From positions 1 to 64,000 of the forward strand of contig CAIMMM010000154.1 in NCBI GenBank assembly GCA_903842575.1: a DNA stretch of 64,000 nt. Reading direction: 5' to 3'. Both the position numbers and the translations under genes were made by a program. A model generated the notes under the pieces. The model was not told where the DNA came from, made no database searches, and was given only the letters and a program-made list of their open reading frames with translations. Source of the DNA: an uncultured Bacteroidota bacterium (GTDB taxonomy: Bacteria > Bacteroidota > Bacteroidia > Flavobacteriales > Flavobacteriaceae). Below are positions 1 through 8,780 of the stretch, piece after piece; within the stretch, counting starts at the first letter, position 1, and every line of letters starts with the position of its first letter.

Positions 1-149
1 CAGAAAAAAAATATTGATTGTTTTTTTTTAAATTCTCTTTTAGAAAGTAGATTTACGCTTTATTTTTCAATAAATCCTAAAATAAATTGCTTTAATTTCA
101 TATAAAATAGTTAATCTACTTACTTTTGTAATTCATTAAAAAATAGATC

Positions 150-650
150 ATGAAAAAAATAAATGTTATCCTTATTGTTTTAGTATTGTTTATAGGAACC
201 AATGGTATTGCACAATCAAAATCAGCAATAAAACCTTTTAATAGTAATGAATACGCATTGTTTGGCGAAAAATTTAAAGTAAATAAAGTTTTGACAAATA
301 AAGAATTACTAAAAAAATATAAAACACTTAAAGCAGGAGATTCTCTTACTGTTCAGTTTCAATCCAACATAAAATCAGTTTGTAAAAAGAAAGGATGTTG
401 GATGAATATGGATTTAACGGGGGATGAGGTTTCTTTCGTGAAATTTAAAGATTATGCTTTTTTTGTTCCATTGAATGCAGACAATAGCGAAGCCATTGTT
501 AGTGGAAAAGCTTTTGTAGATGTTGTTTCGGTTGATGAATTGAAGCACTATGCCAAAGATGGTGGAAAATCTGCAGCAGAAATAGCAAAAATCACAAAAC
601 CAGAAACTACCTATTCCTTCTTGGCTGACGGCGTTTATATCAAAAAGTAA
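150..650 (+). CDS. DUF4920-like exported protein
   Basis: 166-aa ORF with N-terminal signal peptide and central SVCKKKGCWMNM motif typical of DUF4920. Confidence 0.7.
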   Translation: MKKINVILIVLVLFIGTNGIAQSKSAIKPFNSNEYALFGEKFKVNKVLTNKELLKKYKTLKAGDSLTVQFQSNIKSVCKKKGCWMNMDLTGDEVSFVKFKDYAFFVPLNADNSEAIVSGKAFVDVVSVDELKHYAKDGGKSAAEIAKITKPETTYSFLADGVYIKK

Positions 651-659
651 TATTAAAAA

Positions 660-1124
660 ATGAAAAAAGTAATTTTGCTTGTACTTCTTTTAGGTTTATT
701 TTGTTTCGCCAGTTCGCTTTTTCTCTTGTCTTGTCAAAAAAAAGAAGAACCCAAAGAAGAGAAATGTACTTCAGGTAAAGAAAAGAAATTAGTAATGTAT
801 AAAATGTCAGAAATGGCAGCTTTAATGGAACAAATGTATGTGGATAATTTGCGTGTAAAAAAGCAAATCATAAATGGAGAGGCTATTGGACAATTTCCAA
901 AACATTTCTTAAAAATACATACTGCTAAATTTACGGATGAATTCGATAATGATGCTTTTTTTAAATCAAATGCTTTGCTTTATATAAATGCTCAAAAATT
1001 AATTTATAGTGATCCGAAAAATGTAAAACAACATTTTAATGAAGGTGTTAATACTTGTTTGAATTGTCATAAAAACAAATGTGGTGGGCCCATTCCTAGA
1101 ATTAAAAAGTTATATATTAAATAA
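660..1124 (+). CDS. Lipoprotein with a single CxxCH heme-binding motif
   Basis: Lipobox-like LLSC near the N-terminus; C-terminal TCLNCHKNKC. Confidence 0.6.
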   Translation: MKKVILLVLLLGLFCFASSLFLLSCQKKEEPKEEKCTSGKEKKLVMYKMSEMAALMEQMYVDNLRVKKQIINGEAIGQFPKHFLKIHTAKFTDEFDNDAFFKSNALLYINAQKLIYSDPKNVKQHFNEGVNTCLNCHKNKCGGPIPRIKKLYIK

Positions 1125-1126
1125 TT

Positions 1127-1789
1127 TTGAAGCGGGAAATTATTCAAACTGCCGATGGTTCTACAACCATTCATTTACCTGAATGGAACGAAAGTTACCA
1201 TTCCAAAAATGGCGCCATCCAAGAGGCATATCATGTATTTATAAAAAGTGGGCTTTCTTTATTCGAAGGAAAACCCATTTCTATTTTAGAAATAGGTTTC
1301 GGAACAGGATTGAATGCCTTTATAACTCATTTAGAAGCTAAAAAAAGAAACCAAACCATTGATTATGTTGGAGTAGAAGCTCATCCCGTTATTTTGGAAG
1401 AAGTTTTGCAAATGAATTACGTTACCGAATTAGCAGCAGAAATGGAATTGTCCTTTTTCGAAAAAATGCATGCGTGTATTTGGGGAAACAAAATAATGAT
1501 TTCACCTACTTTTTCTTTGATAAAAAGAAAACAGTTTTTTGAAGATATTGATGATGAGGATGCATTTGATTTAATTTATTTTGATGCTTTTGGATTTAGA
1601 GTTCAACCTGAATTATGGTCAATTGAAATATTTAAAAAAATGTATAAAGCAATGAAATCAGGAGGAATATTGGTTACTTATGCCTGTAGAACATCAATTA
1701 AAAATGCCATGTTAGAGGCAGGTTTTTCTATAGAAAAATTACCTGGCGCACCTGGAAAAAGAGAAATGCTTCGTGCTAAAAAAAAATAG
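1127..1789 (+). CDS. mnmD: tRNA (5-methylaminomethyl-2-thiouridine) methyltransferase MnmD family
   Basis: QTADGSTTIHLPEWNESYHSKNGAIQEA N-terminus and SAM-binding ILEIGFGTGLNA; TTG start 2 nt after the previous stop. Confidence 0.8.
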   Translation: MKREIIQTADGSTTIHLPEWNESYHSKNGAIQEAYHVFIKSGLSLFEGKPISILEIGFGTGLNAFITHLEAKKRNQTIDYVGVEAHPVILEEVLQMNYVTELAAEMELSFFEKMHACIWGNKIMISPTFSLIKRKQFFEDIDDEDAFDLIYFDAFGFRVQPELWSIEIFKKMYKAMKSGGILVTYACRTSIKNAMLEAGFSIEKLPGAPGKREMLRAKKK

Positions 1790-1911
1790 GGAAGCCTTTT
1801 TTTGGAGGAATATTTATATTTAACGTTTAATTTTGGTGTAGGTATTTTTTTTTCTTTAAATTTGAATTACCATTTACGTTCATACAAATACCAACTTTTA
1901 ATTATTGTTAC

Positions 1912-2112
1912 ATGTCAAGAGGAATGTTTGACTACACTAAATCTGTACTTGAAAGAGTTAGCTTTGATGTTAAACTTTTTCGTAAAGAATTAGAGAAAGC
2001 AATAAAAGTGCTTTTGCCTTATGAAATAGAGGAATTATTAGAGTGGCTTTTATTATTTACTCAAGAAAAGCCAGAATTAAGGCAATGTTTGATTACAATT
2101 AAAAACACATAA
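1912..2112 (+). CDS. Small conserved protein of unknown function (paralog 1)
   Basis: Strong similarity to the ORFs at 2319-2513 and 54873-55079 (YTKSVLERVSFD...LLPYEIEELLEWL...KPELRQCL). Confidence 0.75.
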   Translation: MSRGMFDYTKSVLERVSFDVKLFRKELEKAIKVLLPYEIEELLEWLLLFTQEKPELRQCLITIKNT

Positions 2113-2118
2113 AACTAG

Positions 2119-2144
2119 AAAGAGCTTAAATGGCTCTTTTTTTT
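2119..2144 (+). terminator. Rho-independent terminator
   Basis: AAAGAGC-N7-GCTCTTT followed by a T run. Confidence 0.65.
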
Positions 2145-2318
2145 GTTCCCAATAATTTACTATAAGAAAAAACATATATTAAACGTTAAATAACGTAGAT
2201 AAACGATATATTTAGTACTTAAACGGATATTTTAATCAAATTTATTTTGTGGTAACATAAAAATGCTGTACATTTACTTAACGTTTTTAAAATAAGATAA
2301 CCCCTAATCTTACCAATT

Positions 2319-2513
2319 ATGCCTAGAATGATATATGATTACACAAAATCTGTACTCGAGAGAGTGAGTTTTGATCCAGTTCTTTTTATTAGAGAATTGA
2401 GAAAGGCAGTGAAAACTTTATTGCCTTACGAAATTGAGCAATTAAAAAAATGGCTGCAATTCTACACCCAAGAAAAACCTGAATTAAAGCAGTGTTTATC
2501 AATTGTAAATTAA
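2319..2513 (+). CDS. Small conserved protein of unknown function (paralog 2)
   Basis: Paralog of 1912-2112 and 54873-55079. Confidence 0.75.
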   Translation: MPRMIYDYTKSVLERVSFDPVLFIRELRKAVKTLLPYEIEQLKKWLQFYTQEKPELKQCLSIVN

Positions 2514-2540
2514 TTTTTTTGTTTAGTTAGTTTTATTAAT

Positions 2541-2575
2541 ATAAGGAGTTTTGTGCAAAGCTCCTTATTTTTTTT
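2541..2575. terminator. Bidirectional intrinsic terminator
   Basis: ATAAGGAG ... CTCCTTAT followed by a T run, between convergent genes. Confidence 0.7.
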
Positions 2576-3506
2576 GCAACGGACTTATTATTTCTACATT
2601 TTGAAATGTAATTGCACCTCTTACAATGCCAGAAATAGTGCTTCTTAATGCATCTACAATTTGAAATTTTAATTCTGTTTTCGGAAATATTAAACTCACT
2701 TCTCTCGCTGGTATTGGTGCTACAAAGTGTTTTAATTTTGCTTTATCTTTGTCTTTTATATCAAGAGTATGTAAATAGGGAAGAAGTGTAATACCTAATC
2801 CTTCATCAGCTAATTTGATCAAGGTTTCAAAACTTCCACTTTCTATTTGAAAATGATTAATTTCACTTTTACTTACATTTTTACATAAATTTAAAATGCC
2901 GTCTCTAAAACAGTGCCCATCTTGTAAAAGTAAAATTTCTTCCAAATTTAAATCGGAAACTTCAATTTCTTTTTTATGATAATTCTTGTTGTTTTCGGGG
3001 ATATAGGCTACAAAAGGTTCAAAATACAAAACAATTTCTTTTATTTTTTCTTCCATCAGAGGTGTTGCAGCAATAGCAGCATCCAAGTGCCCATTCTTCA
3101 ATTTAGTAATAATTTCATCTGTATTTAATTCCTCAATGATTAGTTTTACTTTGGGATATTTTTTAATAAAATTATTGAGAAACATAGGTAAAAGTGTAGG
3201 CATAATTGTTGGAATAATGCCCAAACGAAATTCGCCTCCAATAAAACCTTTTTGTTGGTCAACAATATCTTGAATTCTATCTGCTTCGTTAACAATATTT
3301 TTGGCTTGATTGACGATTTTTTGCCCAATATCAGTTAATTGAATTGGTTTTTTTGTTCTGTCAAAGATTTGAATCCCTAGTTCTTCTTCGATTTTTTGAA
3401 TTTGCATACTCAATGTGGGTTGGGTAACAAAACATTTTTCGGCAGCAAAGGTGAAATTTTTGTGTTCAGCAACTGCAAGAACATATTTTAGTTGTGTGAT
3501 AGTCAT
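2565..3506 (-). CDS. oxyR: OxyR-type LysR hydrogen peroxide-responsive regulator
   Basis: LysR N-terminal HTH (MTITQLKYVLAVAEHKNFTFAAEKCFVTQPTLSMQIQKIEEELG) and OxyR Cys pair DGHCFRDGILNLC; start set at the internal Met. Confidence 0.85.
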   Translation of the reverse strand: MTITQLKYVLAVAEHKNFTFAAEKCFVTQPTLSMQIQKIEEELGIQIFDRTKKPIQLTDIGQKIVNQAKNIVNEADRIQDIVDQQKGFIGGEFRLGIIPTIMPTLLPMFLNNFIKKYPKVKLIIEELNTDEIITKLKNGHLDAAIAATPLMEEKIKEIVLYFEPFVAYIPENNKNYHKKEIEVSDLNLEEILLLQDGHCFRDGILNLCKNVSKSEINHFQIESGSFETLIKLADEGLGITLLPYLHTLDIKDKDKAKLKHFVAPIPAREVSLIFPKTELKFQIVDALRSTISGIVRGAITFQNVEIISPLQKK

Positions 3507-3637
3507 GTAATAGTAATTTTTGATGCAAATATAAAACCAAATCAATTTAAGTTATAATAAGTAGTCGTTAAATTTTACAATTGTTAAAAATAAATTAAAA
3601 AGTAATATTTACATATTGCATTATCTATTTTCGCCAA

Positions 3638-3934
3638 ATGAAATTTTTAGCGAGTACTTTTCTAGTTCTTTTTATTACTTTTCTTTCAGTACCTTCTTTG
3701 GTTACATTGATTGAGAAGCGTGCTGACATTTCTTTAATTTATGACTTGTCTGAAGAAGATAATCAAAAGGACAGTGAAGTGATTAAAGAATTTAAATTGG
3801 ATTATGCTTTTAAAAATCAATTTGAGTTTGTTGTTTTTAAATCCTTCCATTCTAAAAAAATAAATTCAGAAAATATTTCTAAACATGATAATGTTTCTTT
3901 AGAAATTTTTATTCCTCCACCAGAAGTAATTTAA
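3638..3934 (+). CDS. Small exported/membrane-anchored hypothetical protein
   Basis: 98-aa ORF with hydrophobic N-terminus, 60 bp upstream of the SulP gene. Confidence 0.6.
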   Translation: MKFLASTFLVLFITFLSVPSLVTLIEKRADISLIYDLSEEDNQKDSEVIKEFKLDYAFKNQFEFVVFKSFHSKKINSENISKHDNVSLEIFIPPPEVI

Positions 3935-3994
3935 TACATTTTTTAGGCATTCGCTCTCGCGAAATAATATATTTGTATAAATTTAATTTAGGTT

Positions 3995-5569
3995 ATGACA
4001 AAAAAAATCAATCTTTTTGAAAACCTTAAATCCGATTTTTCATCAGGTTTAGTGGTTTTTTTGGTGGCATTGCCACTATGTTTAGGAATAGCACTTGCAA
4101 GTGGTGCTCCATTATTTTCAGGTATTATTTCAGGAATTGTTGGTGGTATTATTGTTGGATTTTTAAGTAAATCTCACATAAGCGTAACAGGTCCAGCTGC
4201 TGGATTAACAGCTATAGTTTTAACAGCAATTACCGATTTAGGTGCTTTTGATATTTTCTTAACTGCCGTTCTTTTGGCTGGTTTAATTCAACTAGCGTTG
4301 GGTTTTCTTAAAGCAGGAAGTATTTCAAACTATTTTCCAACCAATGTTATTGAAGGGATGCTCGCAGGAATTGGAGCTATCATCTTATTAAAGCAAATTC
4401 CAAAGGCTTTAGGTTCTGACGTGACTGTTGGTTCAGGATTGCAGATATTCTCCGATATTGCGGCCTCCTTTGGAGATGCAAAAATGGGCGTTATTATCGT
4501 AACTTTAATTTCATTAGGAATCATCTTAGCTTGGAATAAAATCCCAGTCCTCAATTCTATTAAATTGCTCCCGGCGGCTTTAATTGCTGTGACAGCTGGC
4601 GTTGTAATTAATGAATTTATTTTTAAAGGAACATCTTATGAGATTACTAGTAAATATTTAGTTTCATTGCCAGTTCCTTCAACTTTGGAGGAATTTAAAG
4701 CAATATTGCTAACGCCAAATTTTTCAGCTATTAGTGATTCTAAAGTATGGATTGTAGCTATTACTATTGCTGTTGTTGCTTCTATTGAAACCTTGCTTTG
4801 CATTGAAGCTGCGGATAGAATGGATGCGCATAAACGTTATACGGATACGAATGTTGAATTAAAAGCGCAAGGTATTGGAAATGTAATAAGCGCACTACTT
4901 GGTGGTTTGCCAATGACATCAGTAGTTGTGAGAACTTCGGCAAACAATAACGCTGGCGCAAAATCAAAAATGGCAACTATAATTCATGGTATTCTATTAT
5001 TGATAAGTGTTTTAACAATTCCTATAGTTTTGAATAAAATTCCTTTTGCAACTTTGGCAGCAATTTTATTGTTAATTGGCTACAAACTAGCTAAACCTTC
5101 TGTTTTTAAGCGTTTTTGGCAACAAGGAAAATATCAATTTGTGCCATTTATTGCAACCTTTGGAGCTGTTATATTTACAGATTTACTTAAAGGGGTAGCT
5201 TTAGGAATGACAATCAGTATTGTTATAATATTAAAAGGAAACATGAAAAGAGCTTATAGTTTTAGAAAAGAAGAATATAAGGAAGGTGATGTAATTCATA
5301 TTGATTTAGCACAAGAAGTTTCATTCCTAAACAAAGCGGCGATAAAGTCAACATTGGCATCTATCCCTGAAAATTCGCAAGTGGTTATTAATGCCACTGA
5401 TTCTGTGTACATTGCTCATGATGTTTTGGACATCATCAAAGAATTTAACAACATTAAATCGAAAGAAGACAATATAAATGTTCAACTCGTTGGATTCAAG
5501 GAAGAATATGATTTAGAAAATTCCGGAGAAAATGAAAAACATGTTTTTGTTGAACACATTAAAAAATAA
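3995..5569 (+). CDS. SulP family inorganic anion (possible bicarbonate/sulfate) transporter with STAS-like C-terminus
   Basis: Multi-TM SulP signature (FSSGLVVFLVALPLCLGIALASGAP; SHISVTGPAAGLTAIV). Confidence 0.9.
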   Translation: MTKKINLFENLKSDFSSGLVVFLVALPLCLGIALASGAPLFSGIISGIVGGIIVGFLSKSHISVTGPAAGLTAIVLTAITDLGAFDIFLTAVLLAGLIQLALGFLKAGSISNYFPTNVIEGMLAGIGAIILLKQIPKALGSDVTVGSGLQIFSDIAASFGDAKMGVIIVTLISLGIILAWNKIPVLNSIKLLPAALIAVTAGVVINEFIFKGTSYEITSKYLVSLPVPSTLEEFKAILLTPNFSAISDSKVWIVAITIAVVASIETLLCIEAADRMDAHKRYTDTNVELKAQGIGNVISALLGGLPMTSVVVRTSANNNAGAKSKMATIIHGILLLISVLTIPIVLNKIPFATLAAILLLIGYKLAKPSVFKRFWQQGKYQFVPFIATFGAVIFTDLLKGVALGMTISIVIILKGNMKRAYSFRKEEYKEGDVIHIDLAQEVSFLNKAAIKSTLASIPENSQVVINATDSVYIAHDVLDIIKEFNNIKSKEDNINVQLVGFKEEYDLENSGENEKHVFVEHIKK

Positions 5570-5576
5570 AAGTACA

Positions 5577-6260
5577 ATGAAAGCACATAATAAAGATAGC
5601 CAATCACAAATGACTCCTCGTAAGGCTTTAGAGTTTTTGCAAGAGGGTAATAATAGATTTATTAAAAATTTAAAGACAAATAGAAATTTATTAGAACAAG
5701 TAAATGACACTAGTGAAGGCCAATGGCCATTTGCTACTATATTAAGTTGTATTGATAGTAGAACTTCGGCTGAATTGATTTTTGACCAAGGGTTAGGAGA
5801 TGTTTTTTCTGTTAGAATTGCTGGAAATATAGTTAATACTGATATTTTGGGAAGTATGGAATTTGCCTGTAAAGTTGCCGGTTCTAAATTGGTTGTTGTC
5901 TTAGGACATAGTAAATGTGGTGCAGTAAAAGGAGCCTGTGATCATATTGAAATGGGTAACCTTACTGAATTATTATCTAAATTGCAGCCTGCTGTTTATC
6001 AAGAAAAAACAACCAAAGAGGATAGAACTTCTAACAATGTTACTTTTGTTGAAAATGTTGCCAAAATAAATGTAAAACGCAGCGTAAAAAACATAATTGA
6101 ACGGAGTTTTATTTTAGAACAAATGGTGGAACATGGTGAAATTGGAGTAGTAGGAGCCATGCACAATATAGAAACAGGTAAAGTAACTTTTTATACAGAT
6201 GTAATGTACATAAGAGATGATAAAAACCCTAAATTTTCTGTTGCTAATTTAAGGCATTAA
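5577..6260 (+). CDS. Beta-carbonic anhydrase
   Basis: LSCIDSRTSAELIFDQGLGDVFSVRIAGN and GHSKCGAVKGA zinc-site motifs. Confidence 0.92.
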   Translation: MKAHNKDSQSQMTPRKALEFLQEGNNRFIKNLKTNRNLLEQVNDTSEGQWPFATILSCIDSRTSAELIFDQGLGDVFSVRIAGNIVNTDILGSMEFACKVAGSKLVVVLGHSKCGAVKGACDHIEMGNLTELLSKLQPAVYQEKTTKEDRTSNNVTFVENVAKINVKRSVKNIIERSFILEQMVEHGEIGVVGAMHNIETGKVTFYTDVMYIRDDKNPKFSVANLRH

Positions 6261-6300
6261 GTTGTTGACAAGAAAATAGGTAAATTTATTATCAGAACTA

Positions 6301-6343
6301 AAAAGCTATCATTCAAAATAATTTATATTGAATGGTAGCTTTT
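6301..6343. terminator. Intrinsic terminator between convergent genes
   Basis: AAAAGCTATCATTCAA ... TTGAATGGTAGCTTTT 16-bp stem. Confidence 0.75.
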
Positions 6344-6348
6344 GATTT

Positions 6349-7548
6349 TTATTCATCCTCCAAGTTTTCATTAAATGACGAGGGTAATAATTGGGGGATA
6401 AACTTTATTAATATTGGCAATAATAAACTGCCACCAGGAATTAAGAAAATTGTTAAGGAAGGTATCGTTTTGCAAATATCCAATAATTGTTTTTTGACTT
6501 TCTTTTTTTCATCTTTATCTAAATCTCTTTTCGTTGAATTGGCCAACAGTACCATCAATTCTTTGCTTTCGGATATTTCTTTAGACAAACGTTTCTTGTT
6601 ACGATTTATTAGCACTACCACACTCTCGTGAGTTTGCTCATAAAAATGTTTTACAGGATTGGAATAATTAAAATAAGGAATATCCTGTTTGTATTTTGCG
6701 ATAAAACTATTGATAAAATTTATGCTATTTTCTACAAAATTAGTAGGTGTGTTTAGTTGTTCGCCTAGTTTGTATAAAAAGTACCGTTCTTCATTTTCTA
6801 CTTTTTCATCACTCCACAAACTGATACCTGCTACATCAATTACATAAAACTTTTCCAAGTCATTTTGCAAATAGCTTAAATTTAAATCGTCAATAGTAGT
6901 AATAGTTGTGGCTGAGGATTTATTATAGCGCACGGATGAATCAAATAATTTTAGTAATAAATCATCATGTGGCGATATGATTGTCTTGGTTTTTAGTGAC
7001 AACGAAACAACGCTAACAATAATGCTTTCTATATTATTTAAATATTTATCGGGAACACTTCCTTTTTCTAAGTGTTGTTTGAATGCTAAAACATCTACAA
7101 AAAGCAGCGCATTGGTAATCACATGGGAGAAGTTTTTACTAAACAAATCTTCATTCGTTTGCACCCTTTCATGAATTATTTTTTCTAGCTTACTTGATGG
7201 TGAACTGGTTGGCAACATTTTTTGTAAAGGATTAAATCCTTTGGGAGTCATAGCATTATAAAACGCTACTGCCTCGGTAATGAATTCTCCAATATCATTG
7301 GTTTGCTTAGTCAAACGAAACATTTGAAAAAGTGTATTAAGCATTCCCAATTTGGAGATTTCTTGGGGAAGTCTGTTTTTTGTTTCTATTGGATTGGGAA
7401 CATCAAAACTGATGATGTGCCCAAAAATAAATCCAGTAGCTCTTGTTCGGGTATAAAAAGCTACATCATCCTTAATAAAAGGTTGACTTTTAAGATTTTG
7501 ATCTGTAAAAAATTTATCTATCCAGCCGTGAACAGAAGGGTTAATCAT
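6349..7548 (-). CDS. LETM1-related protein
   Basis: C-terminal LLANSTKRDLDKDEKKKVKKQLLDICKTIPSLTIFLIPGGSLLLPILIKFIPQLLPSSF resembles the LETM1 domain. Confidence 0.8.
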   Translation of the reverse strand: MINPSVHGWIDKFFTDQNLKSQPFIKDDVAFYTRTRATGFIFGHIISFDVPNPIETKNRLPQEISKLGMLNTLFQMFRLTKQTNDIGEFITEAVAFYNAMTPKGFNPLQKMLPTSSPSSKLEKIIHERVQTNEDLFSKNFSHVITNALLFVDVLAFKQHLEKGSVPDKYLNNIESIIVSVVSLSLKTKTIISPHDDLLLKLFDSSVRYNKSSATTITTIDDLNLSYLQNDLEKFYVIDVAGISLWSDEKVENEERYFLYKLGEQLNTPTNFVENSINFINSFIAKYKQDIPYFNYSNPVKHFYEQTHESVVVLINRNKKRLSKEISESKELMVLLANSTKRDLDKDEKKKVKKQLLDICKTIPSLTIFLIPGGSLLLPILIKFIPQLLPSSFNENLEDE

Positions 7549-7557
7549 TCGAGAAAA

Positions 7558-8085
7558 TTATTTTATAATAGCTGAACATGCCACTCTAGCACCAGCATTT
7601 CCTGTTGGTTGCGTAACAAAATCATCCGGTTTGTCATGAACGATTAATCCTTTACCAACAATATTTTTTGTTGGGTCAGCACAGTCAATACACCATTCGT
7701 TGGTTTTGAAAAGTACAGTAGCTTGGCCAAATTCATCGGTAGTGAAGTTACCTATATCGCCTTTATGACATTCACCTTTTCCCCATTGCCCATGCTTTTT
7801 AAACGTTGGATTCCAGTGTCCACCGGCAGAAATTCCATCAGCAGCAGAACAATCTGCTTTTTCGTGTATATGAATGGCGTGAACACCAGGTTTTAGCCCT
7901 GAAAGTTTTGCAATGAGCGTAACCTCCCCATTTATTTCTTTAAAAACGGCAGTTCCAGTTACACCACTGTTGCTTTTGCTTTCAAAAACAAGACTTATTT
8001 TTTTATTGGTATCTCCCGAAGAGGAACTTTTACAACTGAATATTAATAGTCCAATAACGGCAATGGCTAGAATTGATCTTTTCAT
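7558..8085 (-). CDS. sodC: Cu/Zn superoxide dismutase family lipoprotein
   Basis: GVHAIHIHEKADCSAADGISAGGHWNP and GNAGARVACSAI; lipobox FSC. Confidence 0.9.
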   Translation of the reverse strand: MKRSILAIAVIGLLIFSCKSSSSGDTNKKISLVFESKSNSGVTGTAVFKEINGEVTLIAKLSGLKPGVHAIHIHEKADCSAADGISAGGHWNPTFKKHGQWGKGECHKGDIGNFTTDEFGQATVLFKTNEWCIDCADPTKNIVGKGLIVHDKPDDFVTQPTGNAGARVACSAIIK

Positions 8086-8154
8086 GATTAGTATAATTTA
8101 GTGCTATAAAAGTACTAATTTAATAAATGATATATAATTTTAACACGTTAAATT

Positions 8155-8679
8155 TTACTTTGATTTTTCCCCTACAAAATAATCGGTTGTTGATTTAAAC
8201 AATACATTAAAAGTTGTCAAACTTCCATAAATTCGTGTAATGTATTGTTGCAATTCAACTTTTTCAATTTCTTCGATGCTACTGGTGTTTATTTTTTGCT
8301 CCATTACTCTAAGTCGGTCGCGAAGCATAACAATTTTGTGAAAAAACACATCAATCGGAACTTCTTTACTTGCCAAACCTGCTTGTCCAGGATCTAAAAT
8401 CATTTTTCCTCCTTTCCATTTGTCGCCTATGGCAACTGGTTCACCTAGTCCATTCCATTTTTTAAGAATGGAAAGTAGACTTTGTTCTACATCATAAAAG
8501 CTCACGGTGTCTAATTCGTTTTCGGTTAGTTCAATGACTTCAAAAGTGCTATCAATATCAATAGTTTCCAACCCGTTTTCAATAAAGGTTACCCAATATT
8601 CTTTTTGAGAAACATTCGTAACAACTCCTTTTCCAAATTCGGGATGATTAATTCTTGACCCTATTCCTAATATTTTCAT
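8155..8679 (-). CDS. Hypothetical protein with N-terminal Tudor-like (PcrA/UvrD C-terminal-like) segment
   Basis: GIGSRINHPEFGKGVVTNVSQKEYWVTF. Confidence 0.6.
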   Translation of the reverse strand: MKILGIGSRINHPEFGKGVVTNVSQKEYWVTFIENGLETIDIDSTFEVIELTENELDTVSFYDVEQSLLSILKKWNGLGEPVAIGDKWKGGKMILDPGQAGLASKEVPIDVFFHKIVMLRDRLRVMEQKINTSSIEEIEKVELQQYITRIYGSLTTFNVLFKSTTDYFVGEKSK

Positions 8680-8780
8680 GGTTTAAAATTTTTACTAAAA
8701 TAGAATTTTTTATGAAATAAAAAAAACCGTCATGTAATTAAACATTAACGGATTTTTAATAATTAACTTAATTAAAATTT

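Noticed and set aside
1802-1993. 63-aa ORF overlapping the start of small paralog 1
   Set aside because: Overlaps the better-supported ORF at 1912 in another frame; low-complexity translation with no family resemblance.
6332-7575. Plus-strand ORFs opposite the LETM1-like gene
   Set aside because: Antisense shadows of a well-supported minus-strand CDS; no independent motifs.
8725-8757. Possible terminator AACCGT...ACGG near the acyl-CoA dehydrogenase 3' end
   Set aside because: The stem is short and bulged; support is too weak to list.
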